From contig JAWMQM010000002.1 in assembly GCA_033283175.1 (NCBI GenBank), forward strand, positions 558,001 through 622,000: a stretch of DNA of 64,000 nt. Direction: 5' to 3'. Of this stretch, positions 17,071 through 24,608 are shown piece after piece. A model generated the notes under the pieces. It saw only the letters and a program-made list of their open reading frames with translations. It did not search any database and was not told the origin of the DNA. The stretch comes from Pseudomaricurvus sp033283175 (GTDB lineage: Bacteria > Pseudomonadota > Gammaproteobacteria > Pseudomonadales > Cellvibrionaceae). Position 1 is the first letter of the stretch, and each line of letters opens with the position of its first letter. Both the position numbers and the translations under genes were made by a program.

Positions 17071-17978
17071 TGAGCGTTCTGTTCCTGTGCAGTGTTGATG
17101 AAAAACAGGCTGCCTGCGCCCTGGCACAGGCGCTGGCGGTACCCTGCCTCAGCTACGAATGCCACCGTTTCCCCGATAAGGAGCTGCGCCTGACCCTGCC
17201 ACTGGAGGACCGTGCCGTACTTCCAGCCACTGTCGTTCTATACCGCAGCCTTGACCGCCCCAACGACAAATTGGTAGAGCTGTTACTGATTGCCCGCCAC
17301 CTGCGCCAGCTGGGCGCGCAGCGGTTAATCCTGGTGGCACCCTATCTGGCGTACATGCGCCAGGACATCGCCTTTCACAAGGGCGAGATCGTCAGCCAGA
17401 CCATCGTCGGCCAGTTTCTCGCGGATCTGTTCGATGGCGTGATTACCGTTGATCCCCACCTGCACCGCATCGAGCGTCTGGAGCAAGCTATACCGCTGCA
17501 GGCGGCCGTGGTTGTGAGTGGCGCACCACGCCTGGCAGACCTGATCCGGGAGCATCTGCAACAACCGCTGCTGATCGGCCCGGACGCCGAATCCCGTCAA
17601 TGGGTGGCCTCTGCGGCGCAACGGATCGGGGCGGATTTTGGCGTCTGCCAGAAAGTGCGCCGCGGAGATCGGGATGTGACCGTCGAACTTCCGGAAATGC
17701 CGGTGAGCGGTCGTCACGTTGTGGTACTGGACGATGTGGCCAGTTCCGGTCACACCCTGGCGCAGGCCACCAGGGCACTGTTAAGCGCAGGCGCTGCTTC
17801 CGTGGACGTGGCGGTTACCCATGCCCTGTTTGCCGGCGACGCCGTCGACCTCCTGCAGCAGGCCGGGGTGGGCAATATCTGGAGTACGGATACGATTATC
17901 CATCAGAGCAATGCCATCAGCATGGCACCGCTGCTGGCAGAAGCGCTGGCACCCCTGCTGAATGCCACCCGGGGCTGA
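17070..17978 (+). CDS. Divergent ribose-phosphate pyrophosphokinase
   Basis: A 302-residue PRPP synthetase homologue. It has the ATP-binding RQD motif (AYMRQDIAFHKGE), and VVLDDVASSGHT is the PRPP/ribose-5-phosphate loop. The segment after the catalytic Asp reads DPHLHRIE instead of the usual DLHAxQIQGFFD, so it is not the housekeeping Prs. The start is the ATG inside TGATG shared with the phosphorylase stop, so the two proteins are translationally coupled. The context suggests it recycles the sugar phosphate released by its partner or supplies PRPP for salvage; that is inference. Confidence 0.82.
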   Translation: MSVLFLCSVDEKQAACALAQALAVPCLSYECHRFPDKELRLTLPLEDRAVLPATVVLYRSLDRPNDKLVELLLIARHLRQLGAQRLILVAPYLAYMRQDIAFHKGEIVSQTIVGQFLADLFDGVITVDPHLHRIERLEQAIPLQAAVVVSGAPRLADLIREHLQQPLLIGPDAESRQWVASAAQRIGADFGVCQKVRRGDRDVTVELPEMPVSGRHVVVLDDVASSGHTLAQATRALLSAGAASVDVAVTHALFAGDAVDLLQQAGVGNIWSTDTIIHQSNAISMAPLLAEALAPLLNATRG

Positions 17979-17984
17979 GCGGTT

Positions 17985-19184
17985 TCAGCGACGCTCAGTG
18001 GCGAAGGTGGCAATCCCCCGCAGATGCAACAACAGATACGGGAGTATGGTCAGCAGGGTCAGAGCCCCCAGCAGCGTATACATGTTGGCAAACCCCAAAT
18101 GGGGAATCAGCAGCCCCAGCAGCGACGGCCCGAATCCCAGCCCGGCATCAACAAAGATAAAAAAGGTAGATGTGGCGAGCGCCATGCTGTTGCTGTCCAC
18201 TGCCTGAATGGCCATGGCCTGAATACAGGACTGCATGTTGCCGAAACCGATACCGATGAGACAGCCGGAAAGCAGCAACATCGTGCCGCTATCCGCCCTA
18301 CCCAGCAGCAGTAACCCGGCGCCCATAAGCACAAACGCCGGGTACATAATCACATGCGCCCCGCGGGCATCCAGCAGGCGTCCCGTAAAGGGGCGCGATG
18401 CCAGTACACTGAGGGAGTACGCCATAAAGAAAAAGCTGGCGGCCTGCACCAGCTCCCGCTCCGTAGCGTAGGCATTTACAAACGACAAAACCCCCGAGTA
18501 GAACACCGCCACCAGCAGGATAATCCCGCACAGGGGCACCACCCTGGGCTCCAGGAAACGCGAAGGTGAAAACGATAAGCGCCGGGGCCGAGGCTGGGAG
18601 ATTGCACCGTTGTAGTCCTCTTCAGGCACACGCAGCAGCAGCGCCACACCGCAGCTGGCCACACTGAGGGCACAGCAGAACAGCAGTATCACATCGAAAC
18701 TGCTGTGTAGTGCCAGCCAGATGCCGATAAACGGCCCGATTGCGGTTGCCAGGGAGTTACTCATACTGAAATAACCGATCCCCTCCCCTCGCCTGGAGGC
18801 CGGGATCAGGTGCGCCACGACTGTGCTGCTGGCGGTACTGGCAATACCGAGACTGATGCCGTGCAGCAGCCGCAGCGCAATTAACCAGTTTATGCCCGCC
18901 TCGACAAAATAGAGCGCGCTGGAAATCGCGGCCAGGGCCAGCCCGGCCAGCAGGCTGCGCCGCCGTCCCACCACGTCCATGTTCTGGCCAATCAGCAGCC
19001 GCCCCAGCATGGCGCCGACAATAAATACACCCACCACCAGACCGGCCTCGCTGACGGACGCCCCCAGATCGCCGGTCACATACTGTCCGATGACCACCAC
19101 CAGCAGGTAAAACACCAATACCAGTGAAAAATTCAGCAGTGAGACGATAATAAAATCTTTGGTCCAGAGCCGGGGCTTGCTCAT
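17985..19184 (-). CDS. MFS transporter
   Basis: A 399-residue inner-membrane protein with about 12 transmembrane segments. The loop 2-3 motif appears as GRLLIGQNMDVVGRRRSLL and a related loop in the second half as RPFTGRLLDARG. It resembles the drug:H+ antiporter/sugar exporter type; the substrate is unknown. The ATG at 19184 (MSKPRLWTKDF) is preferred over the longer frame start at 19250. It is convergent with the PRPP synthetase gene, with 6 bp between stops, and marks the left border of the nitrogen-fixation island. Confidence 0.85.
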   Translation of the reverse strand: MSKPRLWTKDFIIVSLLNFSLVLVFYLLVVVIGQYVTGDLGASVSEAGLVVGVFIVGAMLGRLLIGQNMDVVGRRRSLLAGLALAAISSALYFVEAGINWLIALRLLHGISLGIASTASSTVVAHLIPASRRGEGIGYFSMSNSLATAIGPFIGIWLALHSSFDVILLFCCALSVASCGVALLLRVPEEDYNGAISQPRPRRLSFSPSRFLEPRVVPLCGIILLVAVFYSGVLSFVNAYATERELVQAASFFFMAYSLSVLASRPFTGRLLDARGAHVIMYPAFVLMGAGLLLLGRADSGTMLLLSGCLIGIGFGNMQSCIQAMAIQAVDSNSMALATSTFFIFVDAGLGFGPSLLGLLIPHLGFANMYTLLGALTLLTILPYLLLHLRGIATFATERR

Positions 19185-19355
19185 TGTGTTGCCTTGCCAA
19201 TTTGAGTGGAGGACAGCTGCGGGATAGTAGCCGTACGCAAGGCGATGCATTTTACAGGCAGGTCAACCGACAAACCAGAAAGCGTCCGGCCGACAGATAA
19301 AGATAACCAATCAGTAGCACAGACAATCCGGCGCGGTCGGAGACCCACACCGGGG

Positions 19356-19452
19356 TACTATGGTGGCTGGGCCCCCGCCTGCGCGGGGGCGACGGGTGAA
19401 GTTTTGGGGTACCGCGTGGGACATACTGTCATTCCCACACAGGCGCGAATTC
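19356..19452. repeat. REP-like palindromic elements at the island border
   Basis: A perfect GCCCCCGC / GCGGGGGC stem with a 4-base loop (19371-19390) sits in a context like the common TGGCTGGGCCCCCGCCT...GCGGGGGCGACG repeats. A degenerate partner in opposite orientation follows (GTCATTCCCACACAGGCG, from 19429). The rest of the 19185-19550 gap shows no gene. The 148-codon frame at 19206-19652 only reads through these repeats. Confidence 0.65.
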
Positions 19453-19550
19453 ACTCTCAGACACCGATAATGAGACCCTGCATACGCAGGAGCACAGCAA
19501 GAGAATGCAGGGAAAATGAAAAAAGCACCGCTACCGACCTGCTAAACACG

Positions 19551-19597
19551 AAAAAAAGCCAACCCGGCTGCAGTCAGCGGGTCTGCAGCCGGATTGG
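19551..19597 (-). terminator. Rho-independent terminator of the AAA-ATPase/nifX-like operon
   Basis: On the minus strand a 10-bp stem (CCGGCTGCAG / CTGCAGCCGG, flanked by CCAA/TTGG) is followed by seven T residues (A7 at 19551-19557 on plus). It lies 64 bp downstream of the last gene of the operon. Confidence 0.88.
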
Positions 19598-19660
19598 ACG
19601 TGCCAAACAGAGTCCAGGGAGAAACGTTGCCAGCCGGCGCAAACACCGGTGACCACAGCC

Positions 19661-19957
19661 TCAGTCGCTCTCTCCCCAGAGGTATTCATCAATCTCACGC
19701 ATCAGGTAGTCGTTGCTGTGGATATTGCGTGCCACCAGCTCCGCTTCAGCGTGATCGTAACCGTTGAGGTTAAAGCTCAGTTCGCCGGCCGGTTCACCGT
19801 CGTAAACCAGCTTGATTTTCAACACCCAGAATTCGTCATTGGTTTTGCTCAGATCCACCGCGGCCTTCAGTTTTCCTTCCAGCGTGGTGATCATGAAAAA
19901 GTCGTCACGAGGCATAGGTCCGCGGTATCCGATTACTGTTTCCGTACGTAAGCTCAT
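19661..19957 (-). CDS. Hypothetical protein, last gene of the AAA-ATPase nif accessory operon
   Basis: A 98-residue acidic cytoplasmic protein, not recognised. It has no membrane segment, signal peptide or metal motif. Predicted strands (DDFFMITTLEGKLKAAVDL, FWVLKIKLVYDG) are followed by a helix (HAEAELVARNIHSNDYLMREI). The ATG at 19957 overlaps the stop of the upstream gene (ATGA), so it is translationally coupled and the GTG at 19966 is less likely. Its place in a NifA/sigma-54 operon points to nitrogen fixation; the activity is unknown. Confidence 0.7.
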   Translation of the reverse strand: MSLRTETVIGYRGPMPRDDFFMITTLEGKLKAAVDLSKTNDEFWVLKIKLVYDGEPAGELSFNLNGYDHAEAELVARNIHSNDYLMREIDEYLWGESD

Positions 19958-20346
19958 TGGCCACACCCTGCCCGCAAGCGGGTCTGCTGTGGCAGCGGCA
20001 GCAGGTTAAAGTGGCTGGACAAAATATCGGCCAATTGCCTGCTGGTCAGCCCTTCAAACACGTCGTAGAGACTGTCCACCAGGTTGGCCTGCACATACTC
20101 AAGGTGAATGCCGTAGCGATTCGGCTCTTGCCCGTAGGTAAACAGGTAGGCCCGCAGCTCCCGCTCCTGCGGGTGACGCACAAAGACCGCGAATTGGCTG
20201 GTATCCACATCGTGTTCGATCTCAAAGGCCTGCTGGCCAAACTGTTCCCGCAGTATCAACAGCAAGCGGCGAATACTCTTGTCCCGTCGCAGGGCCCAGA
20301 CATTTTCCGCAACTGGCGGTTTCTTTGGACGCAAAAAATTGAGCAT
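19954..20346 (-). CDS. Hypothetical protein in the AAA-ATPase nif accessory operon
   Basis: A 130-residue soluble protein with no family I can name. The N terminus is basic (MLNFLRPKKPP), the middle has LLLILREQFGQQAFEIEHD and FAVFVRHPQERELRAYLFTYGQ, and the end is LADILSSHFNLLPLPQQTRL. It overlaps the next gene by 4 bp (ATGA) and lies 39 bp after the rhodanese gene. The AGGAG-type site just before the ATG is good. A conserved partner role with the coupled 98-residue protein is an inference from the overlap. Confidence 0.7.
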   Translation of the reverse strand: MLNFLRPKKPPVAENVWALRRDKSIRRLLLILREQFGQQAFEIEHDVDTSQFAVFVRHPQERELRAYLFTYGQEPNRYGIHLEYVQANLVDSLYDVFEGLTSRQLADILSSHFNLLPLPQQTRLRAGCGQ

Positions 20347-20385
20347 GGCACCTCTCCTGGCAACGTAACCTTCAACAGCGCGGGC

Positions 20386-20700
20386 TCACCCCGCGGTCTG
20401 CTGCATAGCCTGGTAGGCGGCGTAACCGCCTTCGACGCTGTACACCTTGTTAAAACCAAAATTGCCAAACAACTCTGCAAGGTGCTCACTGCTGTGACCG
20501 TGATAGCAATAGATCACCAGCGGCTGGGCTTTATCGCGGCTGCGGATCAGGGTTTCCACCAGGTCATCGTGCGCGTGCAGGGCATCGTCAATATGCCCTT
20601 CGCGGTAATCCCGCAGCAGCCGGCAGTCCAGTAACATGGCACCCTCCAGTGCCAGTACTTCAGGCATTTGGGTGACCTTGATGGTATCGAACTTTTTCAT
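20386..20700 (-). CDS. Single-domain rhodanese (RhdN-like) in nif accessory operon
   Basis: A 104-residue rhodanese domain. The active-site loop is CYHGHSS with Cys65 as the persulfide-forming residue; AMLLDCRLLRDYREGHI and NKVYSVEGGYAAYQ are the conserved ends of the fold. In Azotobacter vinelandii a rhodanese (rhdN) accompanies nifB-fdxN-nifO-nifQ. Here the equivalent is in the AAA-ATPase operon instead of next to nifQ. The probable role is sulfur transfer for nitrogenase Fe-S clusters or cofactor, in the cytoplasm. Confidence 0.85.
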   Translation of the reverse strand: MKKFDTIKVTQMPEVLALEGAMLLDCRLLRDYREGHIDDALHAHDDLVETLIRSRDKAQPLVIYCYHGHSSEHLAELFGNFGFNKVYSVEGGYAAYQAMQQTAG

Positions 20701-20760
20701 GGAACCTATCCCTCGTTAATTCCGTCTGTTGCGCATTGCCGGAGCAGCTGCGGCGTTCGG

Positions 20761-21261
20761 CTAGTCATCGTCAAGCAGCCGCTCAGCCATATCCCGCACG
20801 ACGCTGCCACCTACCTGATCCATCGGATCCAGTTGCTGCAGTTTCAGTAGCACCGTCCAGGCCTCATTCAGGTCGCCGCGACGCAGGCGCACAAAGCCGG
20901 TGGCCTTGAGGCTGTACAGGTAAGTGCGCAACGCCCCCCTGGCCGGATTCCAGGCCGCGCTGTTCTCATCCAGCTGCCGCCAGTCTGCTGCAAACCCGGC
21001 CTGCTGCGACGCCAGCGCCAGTGTCTCGTCGATCACCTGCAGCGCGTCATCAAAGCGGTTGCTGTAGGCGTACAGCTTGTACAGGGCCACCAGCACTTCC
21101 AGCTGCTGTGGCAGCTGCTCCCTCGCTGTGAGCAGCAGGTCTTCGGCACTGCGCCAGTCACTGCTAACGTCCAGGTCACGGCGCAGCAGTTGCTGCAACT
21201 CCAGGGGTATTACCCGGGAATCACCGCGACTGACTTCATCAAACAGGTCACGCAACTGCAT
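20761..21261 (-). CDS. TPR-like helical protein in nif accessory operon
   Basis: A 166-residue soluble, helix-rich protein. Repeating helices such as DWRSAEDLLLTAREQLPQQ, LEVLVALYKLYAYSNRFDDA and GFVRLRRGDLNEAWTVLLKL suggest two or three tetratricopeptide-like units. It is likely a protein-binding adaptor. The true start is the ATG at 21261, which overlaps the end of the GST gene by 14 bp; the longer open frame back to 21606 is a shadow of GST. Partner unknown; operon mates are the natural candidates. Confidence 0.72.
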   Translation of the reverse strand: MQLRDLFDEVSRGDSRVIPLELQQLLRRDLDVSSDWRSAEDLLLTAREQLPQQLEVLVALYKLYAYSNRFDDALQVIDETLALASQQAGFAADWRQLDENSAAWNPARGALRTYLYSLKATGFVRLRRGDLNEAWTVLLKLQQLDPMDQVGGSVVRDMAERLLDDD

Positions 21262-21925
21262 GTACGTCTGCCCGGATGGCAACAGGTTCACCCGCCAGCG
21301 TGGAGTGATAGCCCTCCTCCATAAGTACCTGGCGTACCGATGGCCGCTGCAACATGCGCTGATAGTGAGCGTGGCAAGCTTCCGGTAGCGGAATACCGGT
21401 TTTTGCTGCCCAGAATTCCACATAGAAGAGTGCGGCGTCGGCGATGCTGAATTGTTCACCCACAATGCGGCCATAGCGAATGCGGGCGTCGATGGTGGAG
21501 AGACATCCCTGCACAATATTGCGCCCCTGGTTGCGGATCTGCTCGTGCTCTTCCGGCTTACGGGTGTAGCGCTCTGTGGTGAAAATACGGGTAAAACCCT
21601 GACCATGGCAGGCGCTGATAATCAGGTTCATCAGGTCCAACATATCGATCTGTGCCTTGGTGGTTTCCGGTAACAGTGGCTTGCGGCTACAGTTTTTGGC
21701 CAGCCACATGGCGATGGCAATAAACTCGGTCAACGCCGTGCCATCCTCCAGTACCAGTACCGGCACGGTACCTTTGTGGTTAATGGCGAGAAATTCCGGG
21801 CGATATTGTTCGCCTTTGACCAGGTTCACCGGCCAGGCTTCAAACGGCACACCAATCTCTTCCAGCAGAATGTGAATCCCGGTGCTGCAGGATCCTGGCG
21901 TAAAATAGAACTTCATAATGCTCAT
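21248..21925 (-). CDS. Glutathione S-transferase family protein in nif accessory operon
   Basis: A 225-residue GST. The N-terminal thioredoxin-like domain begins MSIMKFYFTPGSCSTGIHILLEE, and the PxL turn appears as GTVPVLVLEDGTALTEF, which binds the gamma-glutamyl of glutathione. The C-terminal helical domain contains FSIADAALFYVEFW (N-capping box). SCSTG is reminiscent of beta/zeta-class bacterial GSTs, which use Cys or Ser. AAGGAG precedes the ATG by 7 bases. Its substrate in nitrogen fixation is unknown; protection against electrophiles or a glutathione-dependent redox role are options. Confidence 0.85.
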   Translation of the reverse strand: MSIMKFYFTPGSCSTGIHILLEEIGVPFEAWPVNLVKGEQYRPEFLAINHKGTVPVLVLEDGTALTEFIAIAMWLAKNCSRKPLLPETTKAQIDMLDLMNLIISACHGQGFTRIFTTERYTRKPEEHEQIRNQGRNIVQGCLSTIDARIRYGRIVGEQFSIADAALFYVEFWAAKTGIPLPEACHAHYQRMLQRPSVRQVLMEEGYHSTLAGEPVAIRADVHAVA

Positions 21926-21950
21926 GTTTCAGCTCCTTAATCCCACACAA

Positions 21951-22358
21951 TCAGACAAATTGCGCTACCAGGTCGTCGACCCATTGCTCTTCCTCTTCCA
22001 CCTGTACCGCCGCGTTTTCGAACAGGCCCTGCTGGCGAATCAGAGTTTTGAAGGTTTTCATCACCGGGCGGGAGATCATGGTTTCCGCGAGCAATCGCTG
22101 TTCGTAGATGGCCTCCAGCAGTTCCCGGTCACGAGTCTCTTCCGCCTGTGAAATCAGGCTGTGCATATCGCCGCCCAGCAAGCGGCTGGGACGATTTTTA
22201 ACCGCATGATAAAGGTGGGTCATAACTACCTTCTCTTCCGGCTTCATCTTGCACTTGCCGTCGAGGATCTTGAGCATCACGGCGATGGCACAATCCACGT
22301 GTACCGGAATCAGTGGAAAGCGACGTGCCCAGTGACTCACTTCGTTATAGGACTTCAT
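21951..22358 (-). CDS. Hypothetical protein coupled to the NifX-like gene
   Basis: A 135-residue cytoplasmic, mostly helical protein that I do not recognise. Its N terminus (SYNEVSHWARRFPLIPVHVDCAIAVMLKILDG) and centre (PEEKVVMTHLYHAVKNRPSRLLGGDMHSLISQAE) have no known metal motif, and its C terminus is acidic (VQVEEEEQWVDDL). The start overlaps the NifX-like stop by 4 bp (ATGA), and that gene in turn overlaps the AAA ATPase gene. The three proteins are thus made from coupled cistrons and may form a complex. Confidence 0.72.
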   Translation of the reverse strand: MKSYNEVSHWARRFPLIPVHVDCAIAVMLKILDGKCKMKPEEKVVMTHLYHAVKNRPSRLLGGDMHSLISQAEETRDRELLEAIYEQRLLAETMISRPVMKTFKTLIRQQGLFENAAVQVEEEEQWVDDLVAQFV

Positions 22359-22729
22359 GCGATTACCTCCTTCGCTGAAATATCCGACAGGATTGTGTCG
22401 GCACAGGCCCGCAGTGACTCTTCCACACCCAGGTAGGCGTAGTCGTCCACTGCGGTTACTCCGATACGGCTCAGCTTCCCGACAGGACCGTCACCGATTT
22501 TGGCCACCAGCACTGCACTACAGTCATTGATGGTGGCGAGAATTTTCTGCATGGCCGACTGATCGCCAGTCTGACCGTGGCAGTAGTGATCCACTTCGCG
22601 CCGTTCCAGCAGATCAACCTTGCTGTCACTGACGTCGTAGACAAAGAACTCTTTGGCGTGACCGAAGTGCAGGTTGACCGAGAGACCGTCTTTGCTGGCC
22701 ACAGCGATTCTTACGACATGAGCACTCAT
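22355..22729 (-). CDS. NifX-like dinitrogenase iron-molybdenum cofactor-binding domain protein
   Basis: A 124-residue single-domain protein of the NifX/NifY/NifB-C-terminal family. IAVASKDGLSVNLHFGHAKE is the conserved opening, with the HFGHA loop that contacts iron-molybdenum precursors in relatives. Then come VDHYCHG and SAVLVAKIGDGPVGKLSRIGV. It is closer in motif to the NifB C-terminal domain (VDQYC...CSKIG) than to NafY. Known members carry NifB-co or FeMo-co between NifB, NifEN and NifDK. It is coupled by 4-bp overlaps to the AAA ATPase upstream and to an unknown protein downstream. Confidence 0.85.
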   Translation of the reverse strand: MSAHVVRIAVASKDGLSVNLHFGHAKEFFVYDVSDSKVDLLERREVDHYCHGQTGDQSAMQKILATINDCSAVLVAKIGDGPVGKLSRIGVTAVDDYAYLGVEESLRACADTILSDISAKEVIA

Positions 22730-24423
22730 GCGCAGCGCTCCAGTCCGCGGAACACGCTGCAGCGGTCGAACACGTCCAGTGTCGGCGCCAGGGATTTGTG
22801 CTGACAGTACTTGGAAACCAGCTTGGTGAGCCCCTTGATGTCGCGGCCGCTGGCGGCCGGGAACTGGTCCGCCAGCTGATCCACCAGTTCCGCTGGCAGC
22901 TGCAGTTGGAACTGATCGCTCATCACCCGCCAGATACGGCGCCGGTCGTCACGGTCGGGGGCGTGATAGCGGATCACAGCGATACAGCGGGAGACAATGG
23001 CCTCGTCAATGTCATCGGTGCGGTTGGTGGTCAGGAACAGCAGGCCGTTGAAATATTCCAATACCCGCAGGAAGACGCCGACCACGGCATTGGCGGCCAG
23101 GTTGTCGTCACGACGCTTGATGTAGACATCTGCCTCGTCGATCAACATCACTGCACCCCAGCGCTGCGCCCGGGTGAGGGTCTCCTGCAGCGCCTTCTCC
23201 ATTTCCGCCACGTTCAACCCCAATTGGCCTGAGTGCACTCTGTAGAGTGGCTTGCGGATAATCTCGGCATAAACCTCTGCCGTGAGGGTTTTTCCCACAC
23301 CGGCCGGGCCACAACAGAGCACGGTGGTACCACCGGATTTCCCTTCGATAATGTCATCGGCGAGCATATCCATCTCGGCGGTGAGGATATCGATCAGGTC
23401 GGTCTGTTCTGCCGGCAGGATCAGCTTGGTCTTCAGTTCCGGCTGGTAGTTGTACGGCTCAATATCATCCACGTGCACCCACAGGTGGTGGTGCAGTTCC
23501 AGGTGAAACATAAGGATGTAGCCGTGTACCGGCAAACGGGTAAACATGCCGGCGGGCATCGCGGACTGCAGATCCTCTGCCGCCCGCTCCACTTTCTCAT
23601 CGTAGTTGGCGCTGCGCCCGGCCTTGCGAATGTATTTGCTGAGGATATTGCCCGTGGCGTCCAGGGTCAGGGCGCGCTCGGCCAGAATCTGCTCGTCATT
23701 GACCAGTCTTGCAGAGCCTCCGGTAGATGACAGCACCACCCGGCTCTTGCGCGACCAGTCGGTATTGCGGTGTGAGGCTGTGGGGTCCTCGGCAAAAATA
23801 CCCACACCAGTGCCTGAAAACTGCATGCCGTAGTCGGCACGCCAGCGGAAAAAGCGATCCGCCGAACGCTCATAGTTATCCACCAGCAGAGGGGTCTCGT
23901 GAAAGTAACCGCGGTTGGCAAAAATGCCAGCCACGGTATTGCCCACCATGTCGCGCTCCCGCAGAGCCAGTGACTGGGTGACAATCTTGCCCATGGCGTT
24001 GGCCTGCAGCTCCAGCATTACCCGGCCGGTTTCCTCTTCACCGGCAGGACTGTAATCAATACGGGTTACCAGGTATGGCAACGGCTTGCCGCCACTGTTG
24101 GCCAGAAACAGCCAGCCGTAGATGGCATCCTGCAGCAGGAACTCGGCAATATCTGCCACCAGGTTTTCCAGTTCCCCTTCCTGGTAGACACGGCCGTCGT
24201 GCAACCGCGCCTGACGCAACGTAGCGATCTGCGCAGCCCGTCCCTGCATGCGAATACCGGCAGCCTCGTAAAGCTCGGCCAGCAGCTGCAGGTGATCCGG
24301 TGACAGCTGGTTGCCCTGCATCTCGACGCGATTGCCGAACTTAAGTTGCTCTGCATAAGCGGAGAGTTCGGGAAAGCGATCGATCATCGCCTCAACGTAA
24401 CTGCGTTCTACCAGCAATTTCAT
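22726..24423 (-). CDS. AAA+ ATPase heading a NifA-controlled accessory operon
   Basis: A 565-residue cytoplasmic protein. Residues 1-360 form a large N-terminal region of unknown family. Residues about 365-540 form a classical AAA module: Walker A GPAGVGKT (372-379), Walker B VMLIDEAD (425-432), sensor-1 TTNR (465-468) and an Arg finger in IVSRC (479). The core resembles remodelling AAA proteins (PF00004), not sigma-54 activators or MoxR. ATG 24423 follows a GGAG/AGGAA site. A sigma-54 promoter and NifA site lie just upstream. The likely job is ATP-driven remodelling of a nitrogenase component or carrier; this is inference. Confidence 0.82.
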   Translation of the reverse strand: MKLLVERSYVEAMIDRFPELSAYAEQLKFGNRVEMQGNQLSPDHLQLLAELYEAAGIRMQGRAAQIATLRQARLHDGRVYQEGELENLVADIAEFLLQDAIYGWLFLANSGGKPLPYLVTRIDYSPAGEEETGRVMLELQANAMGKIVTQSLALRERDMVGNTVAGIFANRGYFHETPLLVDNYERSADRFFRWRADYGMQFSGTGVGIFAEDPTASHRNTDWSRKSRVVLSSTGGSARLVNDEQILAERALTLDATGNILSKYIRKAGRSANYDEKVERAAEDLQSAMPAGMFTRLPVHGYILMFHLELHHHLWVHVDDIEPYNYQPELKTKLILPAEQTDLIDILTAEMDMLADDIIEGKSGGTTVLCCGPAGVGKTLTAEVYAEIIRKPLYRVHSGQLGLNVAEMEKALQETLTRAQRWGAVMLIDEADVYIKRRDDNLAANAVVGVFLRVLEYFNGLLFLTTNRTDDIDEAIVSRCIAVIRYHAPDRDDRRRIWRVMSDQFQLQLPAELVDQLADQFPAASGRDIKGLTKLVSKYCQHKSLAPTLDVFDRCSVFRGLERCA

Positions 24424-24472
24424 GACTGTTCCTGCTCCACAACCTCTGGAAATTCGGTCCTTACTGTAAAGG

Positions 24473-24490
24473 GAGCAAGAAGCGAGCCGC
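24473..24490 (-). promoter_or_regulatory. Sigma-54 promoter of the AAA-ATPase operon
   Basis: The minus strand reads CGGCTCGCTTCTTGCT, with GG (24488-24487) and GC (24476-24475) separated by 10 bases and the TTGCT -12 element matching TGGCACG-N4-TTGCW. Transcription should start near 24463, 40 bases before the ATG. Confidence 0.75.
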
Positions 24491-24547
24491 ACAAAATCCC
24501 GTCAGAAATAAATTTATTTTTGTTTGTTTTCAGTGGGTTAGCGACAC

Positions 24548-24578
24548 CAAAAGAAAAACAGCGACCGGGGGCCGCTGT
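24548..24578 (-). terminator. Terminator of the nifZ-like/SagB operon
   Basis: On the minus strand ACAGCG / CGCTGT with a GC-rich loop is followed by TTTTTCTTTT. It lies about 30 bp downstream of the SagB-type gene and overlaps the NifA site of the next operon. Confidence 0.65.
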
Positions 24579-24591
24579 CAGGTTTGTAACA
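24576..24591. promoter_or_regulatory. NifA upstream activator site of the AAA-ATPase operon
   Basis: An exact TGT-N10-ACA (TGTCAGGTTTGTAACA) lies 88 bp upstream of the -24 element. An AT-rich stretch lies between, as usual for NifA promoters. It shares TGTCAGGTTTG with the site at 27554. Confidence 0.75.
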
Positions 24592-24608
24592 AAACAATGA
24601 CTCAGGTG

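Noticed and set aside
15487..17978. Archaeal-type AMP pathway with RuBisCO
   Set aside because: Neither RuBisCO nor a ribose-1,5-bisphosphate isomerase is in the window, so only the two-gene pair can be claimed.
19206..19652. 148-codon plus-strand frame at the island border
   Set aside because: It reads only REP-like repeats and the terminator; no ribosome site or family.
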